A stretch of DNA of 46,498 nt from Achromobacter sp. Bel (GCF_012928505.1 NZ_JABBJN010000050.1:1-46498), one strand, 5' to 3'; numbered from the stretch's first letter, positions 1 through 8,616 are shown. Numbers and translations: made by a program. Notes: generated from the sequence alone by a model not told the origin.

Positions 1-11
1 TCTTCCGATCT
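1..11. other. Probable sequencing-adapter remnant at contig edge
   Basis: The first 11 bases, TCTTCCGATCT, are identical to the 3' end of the standard Illumina adapter. The dehydrogenase reading frame runs through them, but the residues they encode (IGR after LLAE) do not look like the usual continuation of that family. This is most simply read as untrimmed adapter at the end of an assembled contig. An 11-base chance match exactly at the edge is possible but unlikely. Confidence 0.75.
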
Positions 12-411
12 CGGCCAGCAATGGCAGGCGACGCGCCAGCGCCAGCACGCCGCCGATGGCGGTTTGCGCCACCACCGCGTCGCTGGCGCCTTGCGACGTC
101 GTGATGGCGACCCCGCGCGCATGCAGGCTTTGATAGATCTCGCGGTCGGCGCCGGCCGAATGCACGTGCACCCACTTCAGCGCGGACGCGTGGCGCATGG
201 CCTCGTAGTAGCGTGCGGTCTCGGGCGTGATCTGGAACTTGGTCGACGCGCCCGTGATGTCGCGGGACACGAAAGCCACCTGCGCATCGCAGGGCTGGCC
301 GTCTTCAGGGTGGCAGAGCACGAAGCGCCCGCCCGTGGCGGGTAGCGCCTCGCGCAAGGCGGGAGCTTCGGCAGGCGAGCACAGGATGCGAATGTCTTGG
401 GGTTGCGTCAT
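1..411 (-). CDS. D-2-hydroxyacid dehydrogenase, N-terminal part (truncated)
   Basis: An open frame of 137 codons starts with ATG at 411 and runs off the left edge without a stop. The protein begins MTQPQDIRILCSPAEAP and continues with a segment (WVHVHSAGADREIY, then GVAITTSQGASDAVVAQTAI) typical of the substrate-binding half of NAD(P)-dependent D-2-hydroxyacid dehydrogenases. These reduce 2-keto acids or oxidise D-2-hydroxy acids in the cytoplasm. The Rossmann NAD-binding domain and the catalytic Arg/Glu/His lie beyond the edge. It begins six bases after the stop of the upstream Bug receptor gene, so the two are probably co-transcribed and may act on the same hydroxy or keto acid. The last three or four codons are probably adapter-derived rather than genomic. 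Confidence 0.8.
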   Translation of the reverse strand, partial: MTQPQDIRILCSPAEAPALREALPATGGRFVLCHPEDGQPCDAQVAFVSRDITGASTKFQITPETARYYEAMRHASALKWVHVHSAGADREIYQSLHARGVAITTSQGASDAVVAQTAIGGVLALARRLPLLAEIGR

Positions 412-417
412 GGGCAG

Positions 418-1377
418 TCAATTGGCGCTGGGTTCGAACTTGCGGACCAACGCCGCCCATTTGTCGTGTTCCTGCCGGATGAAGGCCGCGAATTGCCCGG
501 GCGTGCCGCCCACCGGCTCGGCCCCTTCATTGAGCATCTGCGCCTGTAGTGTGGGCAGGGCCGCGTTGACTTCGCGGTTGATCGTGTCCACGACGGCGGG
601 TGGCGTGCCTTTGGGCGCGAAGAACCCGAACCAGGAACCCGCATCAAAGCCCGGGTAGCCGGATTCGGCGATGGTGGGCAGCTCGGGCAGCGTGGCAGAG
701 CGCTGAAGGGTGCTGACCGCCAGCGGCCGCAGCTTGCCGGCGCGGATCTGACCGATCACGGACGGGATGGTGGCGAACATGAAGTCGATGCGTCCCGCCA
801 GCAAGTCGTTGACGGCGTCGGCGCCCTTGTAGGGCACGTGCGTGGCTTGCACATCCAGCTGATCCATCAGCATATAGCTCGACAGGTGCGAGGACGTGCC
901 CACGCCGGTGGAACTGTAGTTCAGATGCGTCGCCGTCTTTACGTACTGCAGGAAGCTCTTGATGTCCTTGGCGGGGGACGAGGGCGGCACGACCAGCACG
1001 TTCGGCACCGTGGCGATCTGCACCATCGGGACCAGGTCCGTCAGGGGATCGAACGGCAGCTTCGCCAGCGATGCGTTCACCGCGATGGGGCCGACGGAGT
1101 TGACGATCAGGGTGTGCCCGTCCGGCGCGGCGCGTACGACGAACTCGGTGCCGATGTTGCCGCCGGCCCCGGGCTTGTTCTCGACGACGAAGGGCTGCCC
1201 CAGCTTTTTGGATAGCGAATTGGACATGCTGCGGGTCAGCGTGTCGGTCGTGCCGCCGGCGGTGAATGCCACGATCACTTTGACGGGCTTGTCGGGGTAG
1301 TCCGCGGCCATCGCAGGCAGCGACGTACAGGCGCACGCCGCCGCTGCGGCGGCGAGCAGGGCTCGGGCAGTGTTCAT
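418..1377 (-). CDS. Bug-family tripartite tricarboxylate transporter substrate-binding protein
   Basis: This 319-residue periplasmic binding protein of the TctC/Bug family captures a small carboxylate and hands it to a TTT transporter or signals its presence. An N-terminal signal peptide (MNTARALLAAAAAACACTS...AMA) precedes the family start YPDKPVKVIVAFTAGGTTDT. The ligand-loop signatures PGAGGNIGTEFV and HVPYKGADAVNDLLAGRIDFM follow, and length is normal for the family. No TctA or TctB membrane gene is in the window, which is usual in Bordetella relatives, where orphan receptors are very numerous. It sits between a class II aldolase-like gene (81 bases upstream) and a D-2-hydroxyacid dehydrogenase gene (6 bases downstream). 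The ligand is therefore plausibly a hydroxy or sugar acid; this is inference. Confidence 0.9.
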   Translation of the reverse strand: MNTARALLAAAAAACACTSLPAMAADYPDKPVKVIVAFTAGGTTDTLTRSMSNSLSKKLGQPFVVENKPGAGGNIGTEFVVRAAPDGHTLIVNSVGPIAVNASLAKLPFDPLTDLVPMVQIATVPNVLVVPPSSPAKDIKSFLQYVKTATHLNYSSTGVGTSSHLSSYMLMDQLDVQATHVPYKGADAVNDLLAGRIDFMFATIPSVIGQIRAGKLRPLAVSTLQRSATLPELPTIAESGYPGFDAGSWFGFFAPKGTPPAVVDTINREVNAALPTLQAQMLNEGAEPVGGTPGQFAAFIRQEHDKWAALVRKFEPSAN

Positions 1378-1458
1378 ATCGTCTCCGTTCGTGGTTGTTG
1401 TCCTGGTTTGTGCGGCGCCGTGCCGCCACGTCGGCCGGCGCCATGGAAAATCGCAGAA

Positions 1459-2259
1459 TCAGTCGCGGAAGCTCGGGTCGATGCGGTCCAGCTTGCGCAA
1501 CAGGGCCGGCCATTCCATGACGCCGTACGGGCGCCGCGTGCCGGGCTGATAGTTGTTCCAGGTTTCTTCCAGCACCGCCGGACTGACCGCCCGCAGGGGC
1601 GCGCCGGTGGCCATCGCCGCCAATTGCGCGCGGCACGCCAGTTCCAGCCGATGCATCCAGTTGAAGGCTTCGCCCACCGTCTTGCCGACGGTCAGCGCGC
1701 CATGGTTGCGCAGGATCAGCGCTTCGCCCTGGCCCAGGTCTTGCAGCAGGGAGGCTTGTTCCTTTAAATCCAGCACTACGCCCTGGTAGTCGTGATAGCC
1801 GATCTTCAGGAAACGCATGGCCGTCTGCGTCAGCGGCAGCAGGCCGCAGTCCAGGGAAGCCACCGCCATGGACGCCCAGCTGTGCGTGTGGATCACGCAA
1901 TCCACCTCATGCCGCGCGGCATGCACGGCGCTGTGGATCACGTAGCCCGCCTTGTTGATGCCGTAGTCCAGGTCGCCGTAATCGGGTTTGGCCAGGATGG
2001 TGCCGTCCAGGTCCACCTTGATCAGGCTGGAGGCGGTGATCTCTTCGTACATCATGCCGTACGGGTTGATGAGGAAGGCGTTGTCTTCGCCCGGCACGCG
2101 CGCCGAGATGTGATTGGCCATCATGTCGGCCATGCCATAGCGTTCGACCAGCCGATAACAGGCGGCCAGGTCCACGCGGGCCTGCCATTCCTGTTCGGAA
2201 CAGTGCGGCCGCATGGAAGGAATGGGAAGCAAGCCCGGGCGTCGGGTGTCAGTCGTCAT
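1459..2259 (-). CDS. Class II aldolase/adducin-domain protein
   Basis: The 266-residue product carries the class II aldolase/adducin fold, a zinc-dependent lyase or epimerase family that includes fuculose-phosphate aldolase and sugar-acid decarboxylases. The metal-binding segment CVIHTHSWASMAVA supplies two of the expected histidines, and ILRNHGALTVGKTVGEAF is the usual third-His region. The family segment MADMMANHISARVPGEDNAF is near the N-terminus. The start is placed at ATG 2259 (MTTDTRRPGLL). An upstream in-frame ATG at 2307 would add 16 unlikely residues, and no strong ribosome site distinguishes them. It lies 106 bases downstream of a LysR gene and 81 bases upstream of a Bug receptor gene on the same strand. 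Substrate is unknown. Confidence 0.87.
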   Translation of the reverse strand: MTTDTRRPGLLPIPSMRPHCSEQEWQARVDLAACYRLVERYGMADMMANHISARVPGEDNAFLINPYGMMYEEITASSLIKVDLDGTILAKPDYGDLDYGINKAGYVIHSAVHAARHEVDCVIHTHSWASMAVASLDCGLLPLTQTAMRFLKIGYHDYQGVVLDLKEQASLLQDLGQGEALILRNHGALTVGKTVGEAFNWMHRLELACRAQLAAMATGAPLRAVSPAVLEETWNNYQPGTRRPYGVMEWPALLRKLDRIDPSFRD

Positions 2260-2365
2260 CGGCGTTCGAGAAGGTTCATGGCCGCAGCACCATGCCGCGG
2301 CGTCCACGAATGCAATTTATCCGCGGGACCTTCTCCGGCCTAGGCATGCGGCCGGCATGGGGGCA

Positions 2366-3292
2366 TCACGAATCGAGAAGGGTCGCGCCCGGCCAGGCGC
2401 CATGGCGCACCTGCGCGCGCATCACGTCCACCAGCACCACGCGCGCCGCCAGCGCGGCCGGCGACAGCTCGTCTTCGTTGATGCAGTGCACGGCGTTGCG
2501 CCGGAACAGGAACGGGTCGTCAATGGGGTGCATGTTCAGCAGCCCGGCCTCGGACCGCGCGACGGCGGCGCCCGGCTGGATGGTGGCGATGGCGTTGGCC
2601 TGCACCAGATCCATCAAGGTGGTCAGCCCGTCTACCTCGACTTCGACCCAAGGTTCGATGCCCGCGCGCTCGAACGCGGCCTCCACCCAGGCGCGCAGGC
2701 CGTGCGCCTTGCTGGTGACCGCCAGCGGCAAGGCCGCCAGTTCGGCGATGGTGACGGGTTCACCGTCGGGCAGCGCGAACATGCCCCGCCGCGCCAGCAG
2801 GAACAGCCTTTCGTCCAGGACGGGGATCGTGCTGCGCGCCTGGCCGCTGTCGTTCTGGAACAGCACGGCCAGGTCCAGCCGGCGGTTGTTGAGTTGTTCG
2901 CCCAGGTTGCCCGACAGGCCTTCGACCAGGTGCAGCCGCACGTTGGGATAGCGTTCGGCCATCGCGGCGTAGAACGGCTTGGCCAGCACCGATGCTGTGG
3001 TGGGGGCGAAGCCCACGCTGGCCATGCCCGACAGGCGGGCTTCGCGCGCTGCGGCGATGGCGTTTTCCGCGTGGCGCAATGTCAGCCGCGCCTGTCGCAG
3101 GAAGGCCGTGCCGGCGGCTGTGGGGACGACGCCAGTGTGCGTGCGCATCAACAATCGCGTGGCCAACTCACTTTCCAGGCGGCTGATCTGCTGGCTGAGC
3201 GCCGAGGCGACCACGCCCAGATCGCGCGCGGCGCGGCCGATGCTGCCCAGTTCGGCCACGCGGACGAAGTAGCGGAGTTGACGGAGTTCCAT
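2366..3292 (-). CDS. LysR-family transcriptional regulator
   Basis: This 308-residue LysR-type regulator has an N-terminal winged helix-turn-helix (MELRQLRYFVRVAELGSIGRA, then VVASALSQQISRLESELATR). It is followed by the periplasmic-binding-protein-like effector domain beginning around residue 90. The start is set at ATG 3292, where LysR homology begins; an in-frame ATG at 3373 would add 27 residues without family similarity. It precedes the aldolase, Bug receptor and dehydrogenase genes on the same strand and probably controls them. It is also divergent from the imelysin operon, with 212 bases between. A perfect short inverted repeat lies in that gap. The inducer is not evident. Confidence 0.9.
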   Translation of the reverse strand: MELRQLRYFVRVAELGSIGRAARDLGVVASALSQQISRLESELATRLLMRTHTGVVPTAAGTAFLRQARLTLRHAENAIAAAREARLSGMASVGFAPTTASVLAKPFYAAMAERYPNVRLHLVEGLSGNLGEQLNNRRLDLAVLFQNDSGQARSTIPVLDERLFLLARRGMFALPDGEPVTIAELAALPLAVTSKAHGLRAWVEAAFERAGIEPWVEVEVDGLTTLMDLVQANAIATIQPGAAVARSEAGLLNMHPIDDPFLFRRNAVHCINEDELSPAALAARVVLVDVMRAQVRHGAWPGATLLDS

Positions 3293-3383
3293 GGCGGAAA
3301 AATGAGGGACGGGGAATGTCGGATAGTAGCGGTCCGCCGCCGCGTTCGACGGGGATTCGTGCTGGGTCAACATTCAAAAAAAT

Positions 3384-3397
3384 GTCAGGTATCTGAC
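3384..3397. promoter_or_regulatory. Perfect inverted repeat between lysR and the imelysin operon
   Basis: The sequence GTCAG-GTAT-CTGAC has perfect five-base arms and sits in the divergent gap between the LysR gene and the imelysin gene, followed by AT-rich DNA (3398-3430). It could be the operator for the LysR protein or another regulator. I searched this gap for a convincing Fur box and did not find one that matches well. Confidence 0.35.
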
Positions 3398-3504
3398 TTT
3401 ACGCTGAATATCAAACGAAAATTGTTTACACTCGCATCCACAAAATTGAAGTCGGAACGGCCCGCCGCGGGGGCGGACACCGTTCGAGTTACGGGAGAAA
3501 GTCG

Positions 3505-4803
3505 ATGCGCAAGTTGCTTTTGGGTGCGGTGCTGGCCGCTGCGGTATTCGGAGGAACGGCCCACGCCGCGGTTGAGCCCAAGGCCGTGGTCGCCACCTAT
3601 TCGGATCTGGCGCTGGCGGGCTATGAAGACTCGCTGACCGCCGCCAAGACGCTGCGCACCGCCATCAACGCCTTGGTCGCCAAGCCCAGCCCCGAAACGC
3701 TGAAGGCCGCCCGTGACGCGTGGTTGGCAGCCCGCGTGCCGTACCAGCAGACCGAGGCCTACCGATTCGGTAATCCCATCGTCGACGATTGGGAAGGCCG
3801 CGTGAACGCCTGGCCGCTGGACGAAGGCCTGATCGATTACGTGGACGCGTCCTACGGCGCCGATAACGACGAGAACGCCTATTACGCCGTCAACGTCATC
3901 GCCAATTCGAAGATCTCCGTGGGCGGCAAGACGGTGGATGTCAGCAAGATCACGCCGCAACTGCTGTCCGAAGTGCTGCATGAGGCCGACGGCAACGAGG
4001 CCAACGTGGCCACGGGCTATCACGCCATCGAATTCCTGCTGTGGGGCCAAGACCTGAACGGCACCGGCCCCGCGCCGGCCGACCGCAAGGGCACGCCGCA
4101 GGAACGCCATTCGGGCAACCGTCCGCATACGGACTTCGATACCAAGCAATGCACCGGCGGCAACTGCGAACGCCGCATCGAGTTCCTGAAGGCCGTGACG
4201 GACCTTTTGGTGACGGACCTGGAAGAAATGGTGGGCAACTGGAAGAAGGACGGCGCGGCGCGCAAGGCCGTGGAAGAAGATCCCAAGGCAGGCCTGATCG
4301 CCATGCTGACCGGTCTGGGCAGCCTGTCGTACGGCGAACTGGCCGGCGAACGTATGAAGCTCGGCCTGATGCTGCATGATCCCGAAGAAGAGCACGATTG
4401 CTTCTCGGACAACACGCACAACGCGCACTACTACGACCAACTGGGCATCCGCAACGTCTACCTCGGCGCCTACACCCGCATCGACGGCAAGGAAGTCAAG
4501 GGCGCCAGCCTGTCGGAACTGGTCAAGGCCAAGGATCCGAAGCTGGATGCCGAAGTGCGCGCCAAGCTGGACGCCACCGTGGCTGCCATGCAGGCGATGA
4601 AGACGCGCGCCGAAACGGTCGAAACCTATGATCAGATGATTGCCGACGGCAACAAGGAAGGCAACGCGATGGTGCAGGCCGCCATCGACCGCCTGGTTGA
4701 CCAGACCCGCAGCCTGGAACGCGTGATCGCGTTGCTGGAACTGGGCAAGGTCGCCATCGAAGGTTCCGATAGCCTGGATAAACCCGACGCCGTATTCAAG
4801 TGA
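3505..4803 (+). CDS. Imelysin-family periplasmic protein (M75-like, iron-linked)
   Basis: A 432-residue secreted protein with a signal peptide (MRKLLLGAVLAAAVFGGTAHA) and an imelysin fold. The family signature GxHxxE is present as GYHAIEFLLWG, with His173 and Glu176. Further conserved segments are HSGNRPHTDF and DCFSDNTHNAHYYDQ. Imelysin proteins were first described as insulin-cleaving metallopeptidases (Pseudomonas IcmP). They are now mostly regarded as periplasmic metal-binding components related to the EfeO M75 domain and to algal and cyanobacterial iron-regulated proteins. A GGGAGA ribosome site precedes the ATG. Its stop overlaps the GTG start of the di-heme gene by four bases (GTGA). 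It is the first gene of a four-gene operon, and a role in iron acquisition is inferred. Confidence 0.9.
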   Translation: MRKLLLGAVLAAAVFGGTAHAAVEPKAVVATYSDLALAGYEDSLTAAKTLRTAINALVAKPSPETLKAARDAWLAARVPYQQTEAYRFGNPIVDDWEGRVNAWPLDEGLIDYVDASYGADNDENAYYAVNVIANSKISVGGKTVDVSKITPQLLSEVLHEADGNEANVATGYHAIEFLLWGQDLNGTGPAPADRKGTPQERHSGNRPHTDFDTKQCTGGNCERRIEFLKAVTDLLVTDLEEMVGNWKKDGAARKAVEEDPKAGLIAMLTGLGSLSYGELAGERMKLGLMLHDPEEEHDCFSDNTHNAHYYDQLGIRNVYLGAYTRIDGKEVKGASLSELVKAKDPKLDAEVRAKLDATVAAMQAMKTRAETVETYDQMIADGNKEGNAMVQAAIDRLVDQTRSLERVIALLELGKVAIEGSDSLDKPDAVFK

Positions 4804-6317
4804 AACTCGTATTAGCCGCCGTATTGGCGGCGTCGGCCCATGCCGGCGCCGCCGCCGCACCTGAAGTGCCCGCCGGGCGTGACGACCTCACGCCCGAAGA
4901 CCAGAAGCGCGTTACCGCCATTACCGCGCCCACGCGCGATTTCTCGAAGGTCGAAACCTTCGAGGTGATGCAGGCCGGGGCGGGCACCACCAACAAGCTC
5001 GTCAACGCCGATATCTTTTCGCAGCCGTCGGCCAACATGAGCTTTGAACGCCGGCAGGAATTCCAGGTCGGCAACGGTCTGTTCCGCAAGGACTGGGTGT
5101 CGGCCCCCGCTTCCACGCAGGCGTCCGACGGGTTGGGGCCGCTGTTCAACGCGCGCTCGTGCCAGGCCTGTCACACCAAGGACGGACGCGGCACCGTGCC
5201 GGGTTTCGATCCTTTGGAGCGCACCGATGCGGTGGCGCTGCTGCTGCGCCTTGCCGTGCCGACGGGCCCCGACCGTGGGCACCCCAAGCTTGCCGCGGGC
5301 GAGCTCGCCGCTTTGCCCGAACCCGTTTACGGCGTGCAGTTGCAGAACTTCGCGGTGGCGGGCCTGCCCGCCGAAGGCCGCATGGAGATCGAATACGAGC
5401 CCATCGCGGTCGCGCTCAACGGCGGGGAAACCGCCACGTTGATGAAGCCCACCTATCGCATCGACAACCTGGGCTACGGCCCGATGCGCGCTGACACGCA
5501 GATTTCGCCGCGCCTGGCGCCGCCCATGATCGGGCTGGGCCTGCTTGAGTCCATCCACGAGGCCGACATCCTGGCCAACGTGGGCGCGGATAAGCGTGAC
5601 GGCATCGTTGGCAAGGCCAACTGGGTCACGGATGCGCGCACCGGGGCGCGCGTGCTGGGCCGCTTCAACCTGAAGGCCGGGCAGCCGACGGTCGAACAGC
5701 AAAGCGCCGCCGCGTTCTCGAACGACATGGGCCTGTCCTCGCCGATGTTCCCCAAGCACTCGGGCGACTGCACGCCCGCGCAGAAGCAGTGCCTGGACAT
5801 GCCGCATGGCGCGCAGCCGCGCTTCGGCCCCGAGGAAGTCCCGGCCAAGCTGATGGACTTCGTCACGACCTATTCCACCAACCTTGCCGTGCCGCAACGG
5901 CGCGACGCCGATGACGCGCGCGTGCTGGCCGGCAAGAAGCTGTTCTACGAAGCAAACTGCGTCGCGTGCCACGTGCCCAAGTACGTGACCAGCCGCAATG
6001 CCAAACAGTCCGAGCACCGCTTCCAGCTGATCTGGCCCTACACGGACATGCTGGTGCACGACATGGGCGACGACCTGGCGGACGGCGTGTCCGACGGCGA
6101 AGCCAACGGCCGCGAATGGCGCACGCCGCCGCTGTGGGGCATCGGCCTGACCAAGACCGTGAATCCCAGCGCTACCTGGCTGCATGACGGGCGCGCCCGC
6201 ACGCTGCTGGAAGCCGTGCTGTGGCATGGCGGCGCGGGCAAACCCGCGCGCGACCGCGTGGTGGCGATGACGCCCGAAGAACGCGCCGACCTGATCCGTT
6301 TCCTGGAGTCGCTGTAA
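4800..6317 (+). CDS. Di-heme c-type oxidoreductase (DUF1111, thiol-oxidoreductase-like)
   Basis: The 505-residue product starts at GTG 4800, overlapping the preceding stop by four bases, and begins with an export signal (MKLVLAAVLAASAHAGAAAA). Two c-type heme motifs are visible: CQACH at residues 121-125 and CVACH at 387-391. The C-terminal segment ATWLHDGRARTLLEAVLWHGGAG is characteristic of the DUF1111 family, which is related to MauG and di-heme peroxidases and often called putative thiol oxidoreductase. It acts in the periplasm. In iron-regulated imelysin clusters such a protein lies between two imelysins and is thought to change iron oxidation state or process a partner protein; no reaction has been demonstrated that I can name. 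Its stop TAA overlaps the next ATG by one base. Confidence 0.9.
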   Translation: MKLVLAAVLAASAHAGAAAAPEVPAGRDDLTPEDQKRVTAITAPTRDFSKVETFEVMQAGAGTTNKLVNADIFSQPSANMSFERRQEFQVGNGLFRKDWVSAPASTQASDGLGPLFNARSCQACHTKDGRGTVPGFDPLERTDAVALLLRLAVPTGPDRGHPKLAAGELAALPEPVYGVQLQNFAVAGLPAEGRMEIEYEPIAVALNGGETATLMKPTYRIDNLGYGPMRADTQISPRLAPPMIGLGLLESIHEADILANVGADKRDGIVGKANWVTDARTGARVLGRFNLKAGQPTVEQQSAAAFSNDMGLSSPMFPKHSGDCTPAQKQCLDMPHGAQPRFGPEEVPAKLMDFVTTYSTNLAVPQRRDADDARVLAGKKLFYEANCVACHVPKYVTSRNAKQSEHRFQLIWPYTDMLVHDMGDDLADGVSDGEANGREWRTPPLWGIGLTKTVNPSATWLHDGRARTLLEAVLWHGGAGKPARDRVVAMTPEERADLIRFLESL

Positions 6318-7405
6318 TGGCCCGATCTTTCCCGCCTGTGTTCAAGCAAGCCGCGGCGGCCCTGTTGCTGGCGGCTGCGCCCTTGGCCGCGCAGGCCGAG
6401 TTGCCCGCCGATCTGGGCGAACGGCTGGCGCGTGATTACGCGCGTCCGGCCGTCGGCAAGATGGTGGATGCGGCCACCGCGATGGAGGGCGCACTGGACG
6501 GTTGGTGCGCCAAGCCGGACGCGGCGGGCGCCGCGCGCGTCGGCGACGCCTTCGCGAATCTTGCCCTGGCCTGGTCCGGGGTGGAAATCCTGCGCTTCGG
6601 ACCGCTGGTGCAGGCCAACCGTTTCGAGCGCCTGGCGTTCTGGCCCGACACGCGCGGCGTGATGCCCAAGCAGGTGCAGCAATTGATCGCCGCTGGCGAC
6701 CCGGCATTGCTGGCGCCTGGCGCGCTGGCCGGCCGCAGCGTGGCGGTGCAAGGGCTGCCTGCCCTGGAATACGTGCTGTACGGCGAACCTGGGCTGCTCA
6801 AGCAGACCCGCTCGCCCACATTCGTCTATGCGTGTGGTTACGCCCGCGCCGTGGCCGCCAACGTCGCCACGATTTCAGGCGATGTGGCGCAGGCCTGGAG
6901 CGCCCAGGGCGAGTTCGGCCGCCAGTTCGCCAAGCCGCAGGCGGGCAACGACTTGTACCGCGATCCGCAGGAAGTGGCGGCCGAGGCCATGAAAGCCTTG
7001 TCCACCGGCCTGCAGTTCGCGCGCGACGTGAAGATCCTGCCGGTGTTGGGCGAATCGGCCGAGGCGGCCCGGCCCAAGCGCGCCGCTTTCTGGCGCAGCG
7101 AACTGTCCGCGCGCTTGCTGGCGGCCAACCTGGAGGGCCTGAAGGCGTTCTATCAGGCCGGCGGCTATCCGCTGCCTAAGGGCGGCGGCTGGATGGATGT
7201 GTCGGTGCGCGGCGAATTGCAGAATGCGGCGCAGGGGTTGCAGGCGGTGCCGACGCCGCTGGACGCCGCGCTGAAGCAGGAAGACGGCCGGCGCCAATTG
7301 CTGCTGGCGGCGCTGACGATCCAGAACGCCAAAGCCATCGTCGATCAGGACCTGGCGCCGGCGCTGGGCGTCACGATCGGATTCAATGCGCTCGATGGTG
7401 ATTGA
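6317..7405 (+). CDS. Second imelysin-family protein, GxHxxE histidine replaced
   Basis: This 362-residue exported protein has a signal peptide (MARSFPPVFKQAAAALLLAA...AQA) and imelysin-type sequence. At the place of the GxHxxE signature it reads GLPALE, with proline 148 where the metal-binding His is expected and Glu151 kept. It is therefore unlikely to coordinate a metal as the first imelysin does and may be a structural or binding partner. The start ATG overlaps the stop of the di-heme gene (TAATG), which argues for translational coupling. An upstream in-frame ATG at 6221 lies inside the di-heme gene and gives no signal peptide, so it was rejected. The next gene overlaps its end by 20 bases. 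Confidence 0.88.
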   Translation: MARSFPPVFKQAAAALLLAAAPLAAQAELPADLGERLARDYARPAVGKMVDAATAMEGALDGWCAKPDAAGAARVGDAFANLALAWSGVEILRFGPLVQANRFERLAFWPDTRGVMPKQVQQLIAAGDPALLAPGALAGRSVAVQGLPALEYVLYGEPGLLKQTRSPTFVYACGYARAVAANVATISGDVAQAWSAQGEFGRQFAKPQAGNDLYRDPQEVAAEAMKALSTGLQFARDVKILPVLGESAEAARPKRAAFWRSELSARLLAANLEGLKAFYQAGGYPLPKGGGWMDVSVRGELQNAAQGLQAVPTPLDAALKQEDGRRQLLLAALTIQNAKAIVDQDLAPALGVTIGFNALDGD

Positions 7406-8495
7406 CCGCCGTCGCTTCCTGTCGCTGGCTGCGGCGCTGGGCTTGTCTCCCGGCGCGGCGCTGCCTGCCAATGGCGGACCGTTGTACCTGAGCGCGCGCA
7501 AGCGCGGCGGGCGTGACGAAGCGGTGCTGCTGGACGAAGCCGGCGGCGACCGGCTGGTGGTGCCGATGCCGGCGCGCGGGCACAGCTTCGCCATCGACCC
7601 CGCCAATCAGCGCGCGGTCGTGTTCGGCCGGCAGCCCGGCTTCTTTGCCGTGGCGTTTTCGCTGCGCGGCGGTGAGCGAAAAGCGCTGCCGGTGCCGGAG
7701 GAGCGCCATTTCTTCGGCCATGGAGCTTTCGTGGACGGCGGCCGACTGCTGGCCGCCACCGAGAACGACTTCAATGGAGGCCGGGGCGTGTTGGGCATTT
7801 ACGATGCGTCGCCCGGCGGTGCCTGGCGGCGTGTCGGCGAATTCGATTCCGGCGGCATCGGTCCGCACGAAGTGGTGCTGATGCCCGACGGCAAAACGCT
7901 GTGCGTGGCCAACGGCGGCATCCTGACGCACCCCGACTACGGCAAGCTGGAGCTGAACCTGGACACGATGCGGCCGTCGCTGACCTACATCGACGCGGCC
8001 AACGGCCAACTGCTTGAGAAAGTGGAACTGGCGCCCGAGCTGTACCGCTTGTCGATCCGGCATCTGGCGCTGGCGGCCGACGGTTGCGTGTGGTTCGGCT
8101 GCCAGTACATGGGGCCGGCGGCCGACCGCCCCGCGCTGGTGGGGCGTCATCGTCGCGGCGCGGCGCTCGAACTCTTCGAAGGGCCGGCCGAGACCTTGCG
8201 CAACATGCGCAACTATGTGGGATCGGTGACCGTGGACGCCTCGGGCGGCATCGTCGCCACCTCCAGCCCCGTGGGCGGGCAGGTGATCTACTGGGACACG
8301 GCCAGCGGCCACTGCCTGGGCACGACGCTGCTGGCCGACGGCTGCGGCGTGGCGCCCGCGGCCCAGGCCGGCTTCCTGGTCAGCAGCGGCTTGGGCGCGA
8401 TGCTGCGTACCGATGCCGCAGGCCGGGAATCGCCCGTGCTGCCGCCTTCGCGCGAGGTGTCCTGGGACAACCATTTCCGCATCGTGCGGGCCTGA
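7386..8495 (+). CDS. DUF1513 Tat-exported beta-propeller-like protein
   Basis: A 369-residue protein with a twin-arginine signal (DRRRFLSLAAALG) near its N-terminus, so it is probably exported folded. The body matches DUF1513, with repeated short strands such as GGIGPHEVVLMPDGKTLCVANGGI and a histidine-rich loop. The family is predicted to form a beta-propeller. It is the last gene of the imelysin operon, overlapping the second imelysin by 20 bases; a start at ATG 7395 would shorten the overlap to 11 bases and still keep the Tat motif. DUF1513 proteins occur with imelysin and di-heme oxidoreductase genes in iron-responsive clusters of pseudomonads. A role in periplasmic iron handling is inferred, and its biochemistry is unknown. 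Confidence 0.87.
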   Translation: MRSMVIDRRRFLSLAAALGLSPGAALPANGGPLYLSARKRGGRDEAVLLDEAGGDRLVVPMPARGHSFAIDPANQRAVVFGRQPGFFAVAFSLRGGERKALPVPEERHFFGHGAFVDGGRLLAATENDFNGGRGVLGIYDASPGGAWRRVGEFDSGGIGPHEVVLMPDGKTLCVANGGILTHPDYGKLELNLDTMRPSLTYIDAANGQLLEKVELAPELYRLSIRHLALAADGCVWFGCQYMGPAADRPALVGRHRRGAALELFEGPAETLRNMRNYVGSVTVDASGGIVATSSPVGGQVIYWDTASGHCLGTTLLADGCGVAPAAQAGFLVSSGLGAMLRTDAAGRESPVLPPSREVSWDNHFRIVRA

Positions 8496-8520
8496 CGCCT
8501 GCCGCGCGCCGGTCAGGCGT
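8495..8520 (+). terminator. Possible hairpin after the imelysin operon
   Basis: ACGCCTG at 8495-8501 pairs with CAGGCGT at 8514-8520 across a 12-base loop, right at the DUF1513 stop codon. No T-run follows, so it is at best a weak or Rho-assisted terminator. Confidence 0.3.
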
Positions 8521-8616
8521 ATCCTTACAAAGCCTGACATCCCGGGGCCGCATCGCGGCCCTTTGCCTGCCGATCATCTGATACAGTTTTCGGTTGTCAT
8601 TTTTGCGGGAGATTCC

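Noticed and set aside
3398..3432. Fur box upstream of the imelysin operon
   Set aside because: The AT-rich stretch only loosely resembles the 19-base consensus. I would not call it without a matrix score.
3385..4860. A 491-codon open frame on the minus strand opposite the first imelysin gene, and similar long frames opposite the di-heme gene, lpxH, cysS and the FAD protein
   Set aside because: GC-rich codon use leaves antisense frames open. Their translations are Arg/His/Gly-rich with no family motifs, while the opposite strand carries complete recognised proteins.
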